From: Phorcus lineatus
Taxonomy: Eukaryota > Mollusca > Gastropoda > Trochida > Trochidae
Direction of reading: 5' to 3'
DNA: 64,000 nt
Assembly: GCA_921293015.1 (NCBI GenBank)
Contig: OV121086.1
Location: 33,417,194 to 33,481,193, forward strand
Shown here: piece after piece, positions 1-12,890 of the stretch
Numbering within the stretch: the stretch's first letter is position 1
Layout of the letters: each line of letters begins with the position of its first letter
Translations under genes and position numbers: made by a program
Notes under the pieces: generated by a model
What the model was told of the DNA's origin: nothing
What the model saw: only the letters and a program-made list of their open reading frames with translations
Databases searched by the model: none

Positions 1-909
1 TATTAGTTACTTTGATATGAGCGTATAACGTACTTGGAAAATTTAAGATATGAAAAATAATATTAGGCTCCGACAGTAATTGTAAAACACTGCATACCTT
101 TATTGTAGATTGTAATTCAACTAACACCAGAGTGGGAAAAAAACCATGTAACGTTAATGGACAGATCACCTGCAAACTGTAAATACACCAGGTCAACCTT
201 TTATTCACAAGGTAAACAGCTTTTTTATAGTTCATTTAACGTTTGGAATAAAAGAAAATAATAAACAGAGCATTCTGCCTGAGCTTTTTATTTATGGTTA
301 GTATGTATCTTATTGTTTATCACTTCATATTAGGCATTGGAAAACAACAAATATATAAAGCATCATCTTAACTATTCAGTATTAGCAACTTTCGAATTTT
401 TCAAATCCAGCCTTAAGACCTTACCGTATTCTAAATGCACATGACTTTTTTTCATTCCAAGTACATACTCTGGCAATCTCATTTAGTACCTAGAATAGCC
501 TTTTATGTCTGGATTGTGCGCATTATTAATGTACTTTATTGATATTATTATCAATCCAATGCCCATTTTCATTCACCTGTCTGACTTTCTTAAGTTCCCA
601 CTTACTCAATATATTGATGAGCGTACTTGTCTAAACGTCATTGTCAGATTGATGACGTATTCTGGCACATCAAAGGAACTACATATTACGTGTTGTCTTT
701 ATCCACGACTGGCAGTATAATAACAGGGATTCTCATGTAGAGCTCTAAGATCTTGATGCATAAAACATACACAGCGTTACTGACGTAGATCAATGAACCG
801 GGAGGTTGCTTGGTATCAGACAAGGGGAGAATGGTTGGCCGTTGTTGTTGTTGAAATGAAAGAAACCAAAATCAAAATGATATTTTTGGAATTTCAAAAA
901 AATTTAAAA
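1..909. other. AT-rich DNA, nothing recognised
   Basis: No repeat, RNA gene or convincing coding sequence seen. A 71-codon open frame at 505-720 on the plus strand has no recognisable motif and is the length expected by chance. Confidence 0.6.
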
Positions 910-1343
910 CATAAATTCCTATACAACCTCTGTCTTAATACTAAGGTTTCTCAGGCATGAAATGTAAAACGCTGATTGGATGCAATCAAAGTTAGTTGTG
1001 CAATCAATAGTTATCATTCAAATCGCCTAAGTTATTTCCGGAAGCTTTAGAAAAGCTATACTTTATTCGAATATGCACCTTGCACTTTGAGTCGTCTTAA
1101 CAGAACACATACGCCTCATTTTGTGACTGCATCATTGCTTAGGCCTATGTGACAACAAATATGTTATTCCTGCACTCGGTGTTTTCATTGGCTGAAATAT
1201 TGCCAAGTACTTTAAGTTGCAATATAGCGCGGGTAGGGCAAACTGTCTGAAGCCCAAGAAACCTTCCTATTAAGACTGAGGTTGTATAGGAATTTATGAC
1301 GGAGCAGAGGTTGTTTGGGAATTTATGACGGAGCAACCTCTGT
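910..1343. mobile_element. MITE-like element, family A, copy 1 (left end truncated)
   Basis: The interior is clearly related to the element at 40192-40578. Both share the stretch around GATGCAATCAAARTTAGTTG, the TATTCGAATATGCAC stretch, and the order of all other matches. The right end (1328-1343) is ACGGAGCAACCTCTGT, matching the inverted end of the other copy. The left end lacks the outermost CAGAGGTWGCTCCGT and starts within CATAAATTCCTATACAACC. The right end carries two direct copies of the GGAATTTATGACGGAGCA segment (about 1290-1336). There is no coding capacity, so it is non-autonomous. The superfamily is not assignable because no clear target-site duplication is visible. Confidence 0.65.
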
Positions 1344-1709
1344 AGAGCAATAAACGCGAATGCCAACTATTAGTTATAAGAGTGGTGAAAAGAGGGGTTT
1401 GAGGTATGCATGGCTTATATTTGTCACAATTTTACAAACCTTATATATCACCTTTAAATTTGTCTGAATATGTAGAATCGAGATCTTTTAATAATCCTCC
1501 AACAAGGCAGTGGCTCTTCAACATCATCTTATTAGTTGTACTTAAATAGGTTAGTGTCCTTTTCCCAGCATTAAATCAATTGGGTTTTTCATACATAATG
1601 GCATAGTTTGTTTCGGTCAAGTATTGTTTAGTTTCATTTGAGGTATTGTTGTATCCATTTTGATTCTCTTAATTACGTTATGGTTCAGCTTATATCTCAC
1701 TGGTTCTTT
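1344..1709. other. AT-rich DNA, nothing recognised
   Basis: No repeat or coding signal seen. Confidence 0.5.
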
Positions 1710-1711
1710 CT

Positions 1712-1995
1712 GTGAGTGAGTGAGTTGGGTTTAACGTGTTTTGAACAATATTTCAGTTATCAAACACGTGGATTACAGTCATCGAAAAGAGAGTTGACAG
1801 ACCAGTGAGAATCGAGAGGTTTAGGGAAGAGACGGGGGAAAATATAGTGAGAGATAGACAGCAGGTTATAGAATGAGTGACAATCAACATATTCAGCTTG
1901 GGTGCCTTAAACAATGAGCATATAAGCTCTGACTGGCAGCTTTCTGGGTCCCTGAAGCATGCAAACCACCATGGCACGATAAGGTATTGAGTCAA
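1712..1995. repeat. Dispersed repeat with gastropod-type head
   Basis: It starts GTGAGTGAGTGAGTTGGGTT and continues TAACGTGTTTTGAACAATATTTCAG. This head is related to the two copies at 10.7 and 11.0 kb (GGTTTAACTAACTTTCAGCAATATTTCAG, shown here in words only as the same order of blocks) and to the 3' part of the SINEs at 16.3 and 60.6 kb. A GTGAGAGATAGACAG segment at about 1848 is shared with the 10.7 kb copies. No coding capacity. It is probably a short interspersed element or a composite of repeats; the boundaries are approximate. Confidence 0.5.
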
Positions 1996-2024
1996 GTGGT
2001 GGGGTTCATTTCAGTATTGGTTAA

Positions 2025-2228
2025 TTCTTTTCAGCCATGGTTCAGTTTACTTTCCTTATTGTTAGTATCTTAACATGCAAAATGTGTAAATTGAAAAGAA
2101 TTGGAACTAATCTGAATTAATTTTTTAGCCATGGTTCAATTTACTTTTTTTTTGTTAGTATCTTTACATGGGAACTGTGATTAGTTGTTCAACATATGTA
2201 AATTGAACAGAATTGAACTAATTCGAAT
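2025..2228. repeat. Degenerate tandem duplication, about 95-bp unit
   Basis: Two adjacent copies each contain AGCCATGGTTCARTTTACTT, then TTGTTAGTATCTTWACATG, then GTAAATTGAAMAGAATT. They differ by substitutions and small indels. Nothing suggests a function. Confidence 0.6.
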
Positions 2229-5200
2229 ACCCCCTCTCCCCACCTCCCTTATACAGCGTTCGTTTCGGAAAGTAGACAAATGGTAGGTTCAAAAGAAAAA
2301 GCTTGATATGGATATGTTAAATCAACCGTGACCTATCTCATAAAGAGTACCCTATTGTTATCATTTTCAGCAAAGCCTTGTCAAACCAAACAAACAAATC
2401 AGTGCTCACTATCAAACGATTTGTTTACTTCTCATATCTTTTATCTACCGATCTACCAGTCCTTCACCGATAAGTTCTGAAGCTCCTTACACGCTATTTC
2501 ATGACTTCCGTCCCTCTGAGGACTATCTTCTAGTTGACCTTTGACACCTAACCTTGACCGTACAAGGCGGTATCAATCATTCATGACATTTCACACGGGC
2601 TACTCGCTGAGATACCAATAGCCTCTAGTTATAAAAATCTCATTATTCATGTATCGAGTGTAGGACGTGATTTCATTTGTGTAATATGACAGGCACGTTA
2701 TGGCAAACAAATCGTTGACACTGTCTGACATGTTTACAACATTGTGCTTTAGAAGATAATGCTATGAAATTAGTTATTTGGTATATGATAGGACGAATAT
2801 GGCAAATGTTACCCATGTAAGTACAGATTGTAATACTGTGAAGTAAGATGAATATTCATAATGACCTGATATGATATAAATGAAAGCGTCTTTAATGGTT
2901 TTGTACTTCTTCTAAACATCTTCACAATTTTCACGTCATTGTAATGTTCAGATATCCCTTATTGCTCTTAGTTTTCAAGTTTTTGACATACTGTTGTTTC
3001 TAAGGTATGGTCCGTCTCGATTGATGTGATGCAAAATTTTATGATTTTATCCAAAATAAAACACATTTTTTAAGCAAACTTAAAGGTAATTGTCGGAAAA
3101 TCAACCACAATGCATGATATAAAACATGAGAACTTGCAAATAATATCAACAATGGTACACATCTTTTTCGTCTATTTATCGCAAGTGTGATTTACTTTGT
3201 GCTATCGCAACACCTTGTTATAAAAAATTGGTATATCGTTTGATTTGACAACAACACATAAAAAAACTTAGCAATTATGATTTCCCTTTATTTGGATGGA
3301 TAAACTCGAAGAGAAGGCATGTATAATCTATAAATGAGATACATGTGTCGTTTTTTAAATTGTCAAAGGCACTTTAAACTAAATAATATAAGATAAAAAT
3401 CTCGATTAAAAGCAAGGAATAGTTTCGTACTTTATAAAGATTTAGGGCCCAGGGTCATTGTGTAGAAGTTGTCTTCTGAAGAAGGATTCGCTTGGCTTCA
3501 GGCCAGTTGAGTGCGTGTTGCAAGGAGATGTCATCTCCCTAGCCTAATTGGATTATTTACTTGGTCAAGCTAGCCTTGGGTGGTAACTCATGACTGATCC
3601 GTTCGGTATTTCTTGATCGATTTATTCACATATAAACAGAGTCAGTCACAAATAATGGGAGTAAGAAACGTTACACTTAGTATATTGACTGTTTATTTAA
3701 TAGATAAAACTGATTAATAGTCAACGATATTCAATATTGCTTAACAAACAACAGAAAGAGTACAAACTAGTTTGTTTTATAAGAGTGAAAGGATTTTTTT
3801 TAGAAGATGACGAATCTACTCATATAGTTTATAAAATGCGAAAATGAAAGCTTTTAAGAAAAAAGAGGAAGTAACAGAAAACATGGATAACATAAAAGAT
3901 GGTGGTCTGATAAATAACGACAGGTTGAGTATAATCATGATTGGCAACTTTCACGTGCAGTTTCAGTTAATTTCTTGTGATTTATCACTGATAATGTTAT
4001 CAAGGAATGATTATCGTTTTGAAACGAACAGGAGAACACATGATTAACTTTTTTAATCTTGAAAATAAATAACAATCTTTCACTACATTTTGTTTTGATA
4101 CCATGTTTCATTGATTATTTTTTATTGATCAATTCATTACTATGTAGTACAAATGTAATGTTAATTCTTATGACAATTTCATAGAAACACACATATTGTT
4201 ATTCCTTAGACTGCCAAAGCTTTGTGCAGAGACCATATTCCATTGTGGCTGACATGATTTCTCTGTTTCCAAGTTAATGTTCTTTCTCTTCAAATAACGT
4301 GAAGAGCTCGGTTGTCTTGTCTGTTTCCAGAAATATCTTATAACGCGTTGGTACGAAGGAGTGGTGTCACTCGAAATGGAATAAGACGTTTTGTTATGTA
4401 CATAGTTTCTAAAATAGTGCTACTCACTGTTGCTTATTTCAATATAACCGGCTTCAGGTGCAGTTGTCTTCGATCGGGCAGTATTTGTCAGCTCTTCGAG
4501 GAAATACGTCATCTCAGTTTTATGATGGAACTTTCAAGAACATGATATTTAACAATTGCAAGTTTAACCTTACTTCCATCCTCAGATTATTTTTGAAGCC
4601 TATCAGCTTTTCTATTTTAAGTATAAGATTTGTCAATTGTCACTTTTACAGATATACTTACAGTGTGTAGTTAGCAAGTTTTACTATTAAGATAACGCCC
4701 ATTTAAAATCATGGTTGATAAATATGGCTTGTCAACATCATGGCCATTCTGCTACATCAGCATATTTGTATCCGCGCTGTTCCTACAAAACCCTGATATC
4801 CATCGGGCCAAAAGCCTCTTGTCGTTAAATATAACCAGCCAATGGTAATGCCTCCTGAAGCAAATGGTACCATAGGTGCCAAATGTTGCCAACTGTAAAA
4901 ATATCACAGCCATTTAAAGAATTAAAACATATCGTTATATAAAGCGTTTAGAGGCTTGTGATGTGTAACCTGTCAACGAATTTGCAAACTCAAAATTTTG
5001 TAACGTTATTTCATACATATGAAAATCATAATTTCTCATGTCGATCGTGAAAGACTCGTGTTCTTCAAAAATTTTCTCAGATATTGGATATAGACTTCTA
5101 AATTAGAAAAAATAAATTACGCTAATTGGTTAATGTTAAATCCAATGATGTTTATAATATGCGTGAACTAAAAACTTAATTAGATAAATCAATCACCTAC

Positions 5201-6009
5201 AAAAGAAGGTAAAGATTGAAGGAAATTTAAATTACAGAGACATAACACTTATTTTTATACTGTTTTCCCCCAGATTGATCATTTTTTAATTTATCTACAA
5301 AACCAATTTATATGGTAACAGTTTCTGTGCTCTACTGCGTTCGATATTGAATATCAACACCCTAGAAATTCTCTTAATTATAGGCTCATATTATAGCTTT
5401 GAAAATACGAATATGACACTAAACAATACCTTGTGTCAGACTAGGGGTACTAATAGCACCGCATGGAACAATCGTGTAAGGCAATTTATCCTTGAAATAT
5501 CTATTCGGGTCAAATATAGATGTCAAAGGTCAACTTTATGTTAGTTCGTTGGCGTAAACAGAGGCATGCGGGGCAATCGTTTGTCTTGTCGATTTAGGAC
5601 GTTTGTTAAAAAGAAATCCACCGTTTCTGATCACCAACAAAAGCTATAAGGGGAAGAAATAGATTTTTCACTACAGCTATACAAAGACGATATAATCGAA
5701 ATGTTATAGACGTTGATTTCAATACTCCCAGGAGTGTCTAGTTGTGATAAGAGCCAGACTTATAACGCTGCTTCCTTTGACCAAACATGCTGAAACACTA
5801 AGCGGTTTCAGTCTTTATGTAAAACTTACATCGACTTATTCAATTATGAGGTTAGGTGTCACGTATTACAATTATTTTGTTATTTTAGCATGAAGTAAAT
5901 GTCAACATTGATATGATCATTAAGTTGTCATTATCGGTTCGTTCAATGTTTTGGTTCATTAGAGATGATATGCATGATATAGATTTGATTTGTTTCTACT
6001 TAGAACGAT
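2229..6009. other. AT-rich DNA without recognised genes
   Basis: A locally GC-richer stretch at about 3440-3620 and another at 2450-2640 stand out, but neither has a long open frame or a recognised motif. Open frames of 65-77 codons at 3844-4047, 4312-4670 and 5347-5544 show no family signature. No structured RNA or known repeat was recognised. Confidence 0.5.
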
Positions 6010-6012
6010 CCT

Positions 6013-6285
6013 GTGAATCATTTTGAAAAGTCCAACGCTTGTTTTGGGGGACTTTTGGGCAACAGTCATTCATCTCCATAAGCACTTTTGTCATGTAAGT
6101 TTTGTTCAATGCCTTGGTTAAGCCGTTATCTTTTACTGCTTCGATATAAACTTGATTCGTTTTTATTCAATATGACTTTGTCATACTTCAATAAACTTGA
6201 AAAGACCAACGCTTGCTTTTGAAGACTCTTGCAACAGTCAATCAGCTCCACAAAGCTCTTTTGTCATTTCAGTTTTCACAAACTG
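6013..6285. repeat. Degenerate tandem duplication, about 178-bp spacing
   Basis: The segment TTGAAAAGTCCAACGCTTG (about 6022) recurs as TTGAAAAGACCAACGCTTGC (about 6198). Each is followed by an ACTYTTG..CAACAGTCA block and by CTCCAYAAGC..CTTTTGTCAT. This is a two-copy diverged tandem duplication with no coding role visible. Confidence 0.6.
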
Positions 6286-6436
6286 ACTTCTGAGAGAGAC
6301 GACCTAGTTTCAAAGGAGTGGTTTACAAGTAAAAAGACAGAAGATTTAAAAGTTTATGAGGGTACACAAGGGACCTTATGCATGGGAAACTGGACTGAAT
6401 TTGTGTTCTTTGCTTGACTAATGGAAAAAAACTTGA

Positions 6437-6600
6437 TATTGAAACATACACTCGGTGAACTTTTATAAACTTCTGTTGTTCATAGATAATGGTTTACTTG
6501 AAGAGAGATAAAACAGGATTTCCGAGCACTTGATAAACTTGTCTGTGGTTCATAGATAATATGTTATTTTAACCGATATAAACAGGAATTTCAAGGACAA
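6437..6600. repeat. Degenerate tandem duplication, about 80-bp unit
   Basis: Two adjacent copies share ATAAACTTSTSTKGTTCATAGATAAT followed by GATAAAACAGGAWTT-type sequence (described with ambiguity codes). It is a simple local duplication. Confidence 0.55.
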
Positions 6601-7059
6601 CATCAAATGGTAGTTCATGATGATATGTTGTCATTACAAAGCCAGGAAGTTGATGTCAGAGTTGTCGTCCTTTGATGAATCATAGGATATAGCAGTGGGT
6701 GTAACATGCACATTCACCGGAAGACCTAATGCTTGAATACAAAGAACCGAACTGCTCTGTTTAAGGAGATGCTGTCATGAGGTTGATGATGTCATCCCCG
6801 TTTGAGGGACATCAAGAGATGAATCGATGGTTGGAATGGTATACAACTGCCGAATGTTTCCTTTTCTGCTCTCTGAGGTAGCGTATCGGAGAGCTACAGA
6901 GCAGAATAAACCAAATATATTTATGGAAAGTACAGTATTCTGTAACATCATTTATCAATTGTGTCCCCTTAATAGTTATAAACATCAATCAAGCAATTAC
7001 TATGTTTAAAAGTAAATTCACTAAGAAGTACAAACAGAAGCAAAGGTAAAAGGGTTTAC

Positions 7060-7162
7060 ACGAAGAATTGAACCTGTCATGGTAATGCCTTTGTCGTGCA
7101 TCATACAATTTCCTGTCTCCATTCATATCAACAACGGGAACAATTTGCTTGTCTTATGTACC
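7060..7162 (-). pseudogene. Coding relic R (copy 1), unknown family
   Basis: The minus strand reads VPVVDMNGDRKLYDARQRHY followed by HDRF in one open frame. At 23752-23850 the minus strand reads a related peptide, NVSVVVMNGDRKLYD, then a stop codon, then RQGRQHGGF. The central 28 nucleotides are identical between the two sites. A weaker relative, SIAIIRDRKLHE, occurs on the minus strand near 42.4 kb. The NGD..LYD motif faintly recalls calcium-binding loop repeats (FG-GAP or EF-hand), but that resemblance is too short to rely on. The frame is closed by a stop just upstream, so this is at most one exon. It is more likely a decayed exon than an expressed gene. What the protein did is unknown. 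Confidence 0.4.
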
Positions 7163-7299
7163 AAGATCTGAAGCTCTTCATATGAAAATATGTTTTTAAA
7201 AACTCGGACGCAGATTGTAAGTTCAGTTCATTTGATGTAACTGCATATATTGTGTTCATACAATGTAGTTCTCGTTCGTAAGGGTCCATCCAATCTTTT

Positions 7300-7402
7300 T
7301 AAAATAAGATCTAGCCATTCGCTCACATTTAATTTTTTCTACATAACTATTTTTGGTGCTATTTTTGGAATAATGGTGGATAGCGAACGCTAGATCTTAC
7401 GA
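7300..7402. repeat. Short inverted repeat
   Basis: TAAGATCTAGCCATTCGCTC near 7304-7323 is matched in inverted orientation by GAGCGAACGCTAGATCTTA-like sequence near 7382-7400 (imperfect). It could be the ends of a tiny MITE or a hairpin. No element interior is recognised. Confidence 0.45.
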
Positions 7403-10400
7403 ACCAGAGCTGCGCGTTCTGGCGGAAAAGACATCGGACGAATCAGATAGCTCGCCACATGACGCTTGTAGTGCACTTACAGAACTCTCAACATAGAAGG
7501 GCTGTTATAACGGATGATTTAACGTTTTATGGAGTAATTTGGGGTCTTTTCCAGGCCACAGGTCTTAGGAATATCAACTTAAAGCTGAATGCATGAGATC
7601 GTAGAATATCTAACGTGGTATATCATTAAATGAGCGAATTTAAGATCATAATTTCATGAAATTGTGGTTTATCTGACTTATACCTGAGTTCGAGGTCGGT
7701 TACTATCTACACACTCGTCAAACACTACATCAATCTGCATACAAAATGAAATTAATTTGATAATACAGATAATGGATTTCTTTCTATATGCCGTAACATT
7801 TTCTGAATTTTTTGCTAAGTTGTAACGTTGAGTCCTCTCTCCGAACTGGAGAAACTATGTCTATTTCAGGTCGATGCCATATGCCTGGGCCTCTCGCGTT
7901 GCACGTGCACCACGTCGAAATGTACATGCTACCGCAATAGACTGAATGACCCAAGTTTACAGACAACAATGTTTACAATTGTTTACACTTTTTGTATAAA
8001 AGATAAAGTAAAATTGTCAATATTTTCAATATTAATCAAGTTATGATGCTAGTTTAGGCAACTGATGAACCTTAAAAAATTTGTAAAATTCATTTCAGTA
8101 TACTATCATATTCCTTCAAGCATAGTTGCTATATCGATCTACATGAAATCCGAGTAGAAAGAAAGAAAATAATATCGAACACAATCATTTATTAAATATG
8201 TTAAACGAAACACGAGATATCGATTAAAATAACATATGTCGATACTGCTGTCCATGATTACTTGATTTTGCTGATTTTAGCATTAGAAGCAAAACATCAT
8301 TATTGTATTTTTGTTGTTTTCAGAGATCACAATATGTAATAGTTAAAAGTTGTCAAAATTTGCGTCGAATTTAGAAGAAAGCCTTTGGAGTTCTTATCCA
8401 TTAAGTTATTCAATATATGGCCCGATAAAATCTTTGAAGAGCATTTAGAAGTGATATGCGTATTGGGGGATGATGAAGCAGTTAGCATATACTCATAAAC
8501 GTCGTGAATTGCATAATGAAGAAGTTGTTATCCAGAAACTCTTGTCTTCCATATATCCTATAAATATCAGTCTTTTCAAGGAGTTCTGCGGATTCACATG
8601 TAGCGTGATATAATTACGTTTAAACCACACAAATCACTAGGAATGTACTCAATGGTGACTCGCTTCAGCCAACTTCTGACAAATATATGTTGATAGTGTA
8701 GATAACAGGTGTATGATGGAGAAGAAATGATCACCCTCCAATAACAATAATAATCTTAAAAACTATGTTTCATTAAACTGCAAAGAATCACTGTATATAA
8801 TTCTACCATCTACTTTTTTCAGATGTTTGATATTTATAAAAATTGAAAAATATCTTAACAAATGTAATACCGATTTAGTCATATAAATTCAATTAATCAT
8901 TTTGTTGAGTTCTTTTTTTCATCTGAACATGTAGTTTTTTGTTGAGCTAATGATTTATATCGATTCAACCAGTGTTTCCTACGTTAAAGGCAGGAATTTA
9001 TTGTTCAATGGTTTCATATTAAACACTGAAATCAAAGTTGTAACAGGTTCTATTTTCTAAGCTAGATAGTGTCATTTACACTAAGAATTTGAATAGTAAA
9101 TCGGACCCAAGCAGAAAGGAAAATTAATATAGGGAATATATTTCAATAATTTGATGTCTCGATGGCTTAGCGAACCTCATATGAAACATGAACATGCTTT
9201 TTCTTTAAGGACATCCTTGAATATTTGTCATGAATATATCAATAAATGATTCAGTTACAAGTCTAACTGATTTCGTGTACATAAATCAAATACAAAGGCA
9301 GAAATTTGGCGTTAATCAACAATTGATTAGGTACAACTAATATGCATGAAATACCATATTACTTCCTTTTGTCACATTCTAGCCACTAATGGATGAACCC
9401 AGACAACGAGTTTGTATCGGACTCAGGATTTAGAACAAAACTGATAGAAAAATAAACATCCATTTTTGTGAAGTTCTCTAAGATACCTAAAATCAATGCA
9501 ACGAGTAAATTTCAGTCAAATGAAAAGTTGTGGTGATAATAAACATCTGTCTCTTCCTCTTAGATCTGGTTTACCAACGAATTAAATGAAGCAAAATAAT
9601 CTGCGTATATGAAATAACTCACTATTTTCATGTGAATTTTGAAAAAATACACTGTTAATATAAACATCTAATTCCATAAAGTATACGTGGTTTCAACCAA
9701 TACATTTATTTTTGCATGATAGTCTCAAGTATGTATTTATGTCAGGTACTTCATTACCTATTGATTGACAGGTGAAAATCAATTTTGCATGAAATATCAC
9801 TCAGCTGTACTGCACAGAGCTGACGTTTGAATGAACAAATCGAAACTCATGCCTGGTTTTGTATAGAGAATTACCGGCTTGAGTGAACAGGGCAATCTCA
9901 CAAGTAATAAACAAGCTCTTACGTCACCGGGTGTCGCACTAGAACATCTTTGTGTAAAAAATCAATATATAAATACAACCTGGAGTTGTTCTCTAAAAAC
10001 TGATAAATTGTATAATATTTTATCATATTTGTAGTGGACAACAAGTTCAACAGTGTCATACTGTTATTGAAGATATCGAACATTGTATTCAATAATCAAT
10101 AGAAACAATAATTTCAATGAAATAATTTTCTATAATGAAATTTCCACGAGAATTGTATGTAATGAAATGTCTGAAGGTATTGTTAATGGTTTGTGTGTAT
10201 GGTAAACAAAATATTGATGCATAGGCGAGTTTACCGATAATGAAGAAATATTTAATGTTTAGATAGATCACATAACCATAAAAAATGAAACATCTTAATC
10301 ATAGATTATGTTATGATTCAAATAACTCAAAATGTTATAAACTTTGCCAGGTGAAAAATATACGTAAATACTAGGTATTTCATTTCGTTTAGAGAAGAGA

Positions 10401-10490
10401 CAAACAATGAAAAAACAATCCAGCACATTCTGTTTTTGAAATCAAAATTAATACGAAGTGTGAGTATTTCAAATCACCGTATTTAGAGAC
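7403..10490. other. AT-rich DNA without recognised genes
   Basis: Open frames at 7784-7969 and 7828-8046 overlap on opposite strands and lack motifs. I saw no repeat, RNA gene or element boundary in this 3 kb. Confidence 0.5.
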
Positions 10491-10496
10491 TGTTTT

Positions 10497-10600
10497 AAAG
10501 GGGAACAGAGAATGTTGTTCGGGTCAGATATGTCAAACTTCATAAAAAGTGATATTCCATCAACAGTTGTGGTGAAATTAACACCTAAATGCTGATCATG
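10497..10600. repeat. Short dispersed repeat shared with 51.0 and 51.45 kb
   Basis: The block AAAGGGGAACAGAGAATGTT then GTCAGATATGTCAAACTTCA is matched at 50975-51050 (GGGGCAGAGAGTATGTTGTT, then GTCAAATATGTCAAACTTCA), and more weakly at about 51455-51520. The unit is undefined. It could be part of an old transposon or a segmental duplication. Confidence 0.45.
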
Positions 10601-10661
10601 CAGTTAGCACAATGAGAACAAACAGGGGAAAAGTCAAGATTTATGATCAAATACAGGACAA

Positions 10662-11284
10662 TGGCGCGCGTAAAATGACTCAAACGTAATTTTTGCGACT
10701 GAGTAGGGTTAAACGAACTTTCAGGAATATTTCAGCTCTTTAACTGTGAGGAAGTAATGGGAGGGAAAGGGAAAGAGAAACACAGAAAGAAAGACACAGT
10801 GAGAGATAGACAGAACAGTTAAACGACCAAAGCTTGGTTGCGTCTAAACCCGGACATCGTAAGGAGCCACTTTGATACGAACCTAAATATATAAATGATA
10901 TAAAATCAAAACATCTTAACTTTTCATGTCCAAAAGACATATATGACAAATACTGGTTTTCCATGAAAATCGTAAAAATCGCGCACGTAAAATGACTCAA
11001 ACGTAATTGTTGCGACTGAGTAGGGTTTAACTAACTTTCAGCAATATTTCAGCTCTTTAACTGGGAGGAAGTAACGGGAGAGAAAGAGAAAGAGAAACAC
11101 AGTGAGAGATTAACAGAACATTTGAACGACCAAAGCTTGGTTGCGTCTGAACCATGACATCTTACAGAGTCACTTTGATACGAACCTAAATGTCATATGT
11201 GGTGATATAAAATCAAAACATCTTAACTTTTCATGTCCAAAAGACATATATGACAAATACTGGTTTTCCATGAAAATCTAAAAA
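10662..11284. repeat. Tandem duplication, about 310-bp unit
   Basis: The first copy is about 10662-10980 and the second 10981-11284. Both begin GCGCRCGTAAAATGACTCAA. Both include an AACTTTCAGSAATATTTCAG head-like segment and end with an 80-bp almost identical stretch containing CTTTTCATGTCCAAAAGACA. The second copy lacks part of the AGAAAGAAAGACAC stretch of the first. The internal sequence belongs to the same repeat family as 1712-1995. Open frames across it, such as 10740-11000 minus, are low-complexity and not credible genes. Confidence 0.8.
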
Positions 11285-12021
11285 CAGCCTTATAAATGCA
11301 CAGAGGTGTAGATATCACGTCCAATATACATGGATACTAGTTATATATCCTAGAAAACTCTATCAACTGCCCTCCTGGCTGTTTTAGATAGGTCTCCAAA
11401 ATTACGTTTGACTATTTGATGCGCGCCACTGTCAGGTTTTCGATCATTATTGCGACGTTCTACCTTCATGTAGTCACTGTAAAAAAACAACAAGCTTTAA
11501 AATGTGTCTTTTTGGTAACAGTCGATACTTGGCGATCAAATGACACCTTTGATTAAGTTTAGCATATATGACTCCAACAACTCACGGAGTGGCTCTAAGT
11601 CGTAGAATAAGTTGTCAAGTATCAAGTAAAATTCCATTTGTTATTTTTTGTGGATACCTTTTAATCAGTTGAGGTAAGGAAATGAATTCGAGTAGCTTAA
11701 AAGCACTAAAGCACGCTTTTTCGGTTCAAAGTTGCTATTTTAAGACATATGAGGTAAAAGGCACTCACTTTAGCTTTCTATCGAAGCAAAGAAATACTTA
11801 TTATTCTTTACAAATGAACTGTGATCAACAATGAAATCTTAAGACGACCGAAGTCGGTTTAGAGATATAAAAAAACACCATATATGGTCAACTACACAAA
11901 AATAGGGGAAGTATATGGACAAGTGAAAACAGCTGAATTAGTAATGCGAATATAGCTTAACAAAGGATGAAATACCTTTTATTAAAGCAATCTTACAACT
12001 TAACCGATTTCACGAACATAG
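11285..12021. other. AT-rich DNA, nothing recognised
   Basis: No repeat, RNA or coding signal identified. Confidence 0.5.
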
Positions 12022-12890
12022 TATACATAAGGAACAAAGTTAAGCACCCCCAAGTTTTTCACCAGTAAGTTTTGTCTGAGAATAAAGAGGACCACATTGC
12101 AGTAAAAGTAATTGTATGATATGATAGAATCATAATTTTGCAATTTAAGAACGTAATTTCATTAAGATATCATTTCGGATATTTTGAATAATTGCAGTTA
12201 TACAAATTGGTAATTTTGAGATCAAAAGGTGAATATGTTCAGAAAGTCAATATTTTTTGTTTTAATGTGTATTATTCCATTATTCCTATTCCACTGATCA
12301 AACTTTATTATGGATCTCTTAAGCAAAAGTCACTAGTTACAGCAGTATGGACCTCCAAAATCTCATTTTTTTAAAAATGACCCATTCATAAAAAGGGACT
12401 AAATGGGGCAGTTTCAACCGTAACAACGACTGTAAAGCAAAAAGAAGTATAGGGTTACTGAATCAAAGTTAATGAAGACCACCTTTATTCCAAAATCGTC
12501 TGGTTATGGCCATTTTCTGAAAATTATGGAAAATTCTTATCAAATTTCAAAACCCAATTATGTCCTTATTGTGAAGGATACATGATTTTTTAAAGTGTAA
12601 AATTGTACATGTTAACAAAATTGTTGTTCATGACAACTAACATCAGAATCCATCGCATACTTTTGACAAACGGACGGTAGTTATTTTAGGTGAAAAATCA
12701 GTACCATTACGTTTTTGATCTTAAGTTCTCAAAATGTCATCATGTATGATGATTTTAAAGATACTAAGTCACGAAAACTTTAGTTTCTATGTCAAGGGGG
12801 TCCATTTAGTCATATTGTGGTATTTTTCTCCACAGGTGCAATTTGCAATTTTGAAAATAGGGGGGTGCTTAACTTTGTTCTCTATGTATA
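12022..12890. mobile_element. Non-autonomous TIR element, 869 bp, Tc1/mariner-like ends
   Basis: The left end (12022-12051) and the reverse complement of the right end (12861-12890) match at 28 of 30 positions. The shared core is GAACAAAGTTAAGCACCCCC. Both ends begin TATACATA, so a TA (or TATA) target duplication is built in, as in Tc1/mariner elements. The 0.87 kb interior has only short open frames (12192-12374 plus; 12787-13107 minus runs out of the element) and no DDE motif. This points to an internally deleted derivative or large MITE. The superfamily assignment rests on TIR and TSD style alone. Confidence 0.7.

Noticed and set aside
2540-5535. GTCAAAGGTCAA motifs as nuclear-receptor DR1 sites
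   Set aside because: Two isolated half-site pairs near no gene; expected by chance.
7060-7162. NGD..LYD read as an EF-hand or FG-GAP calcium-binding repeat
   Set aside because: Only a few residues match and the required ligand spacing is incomplete.
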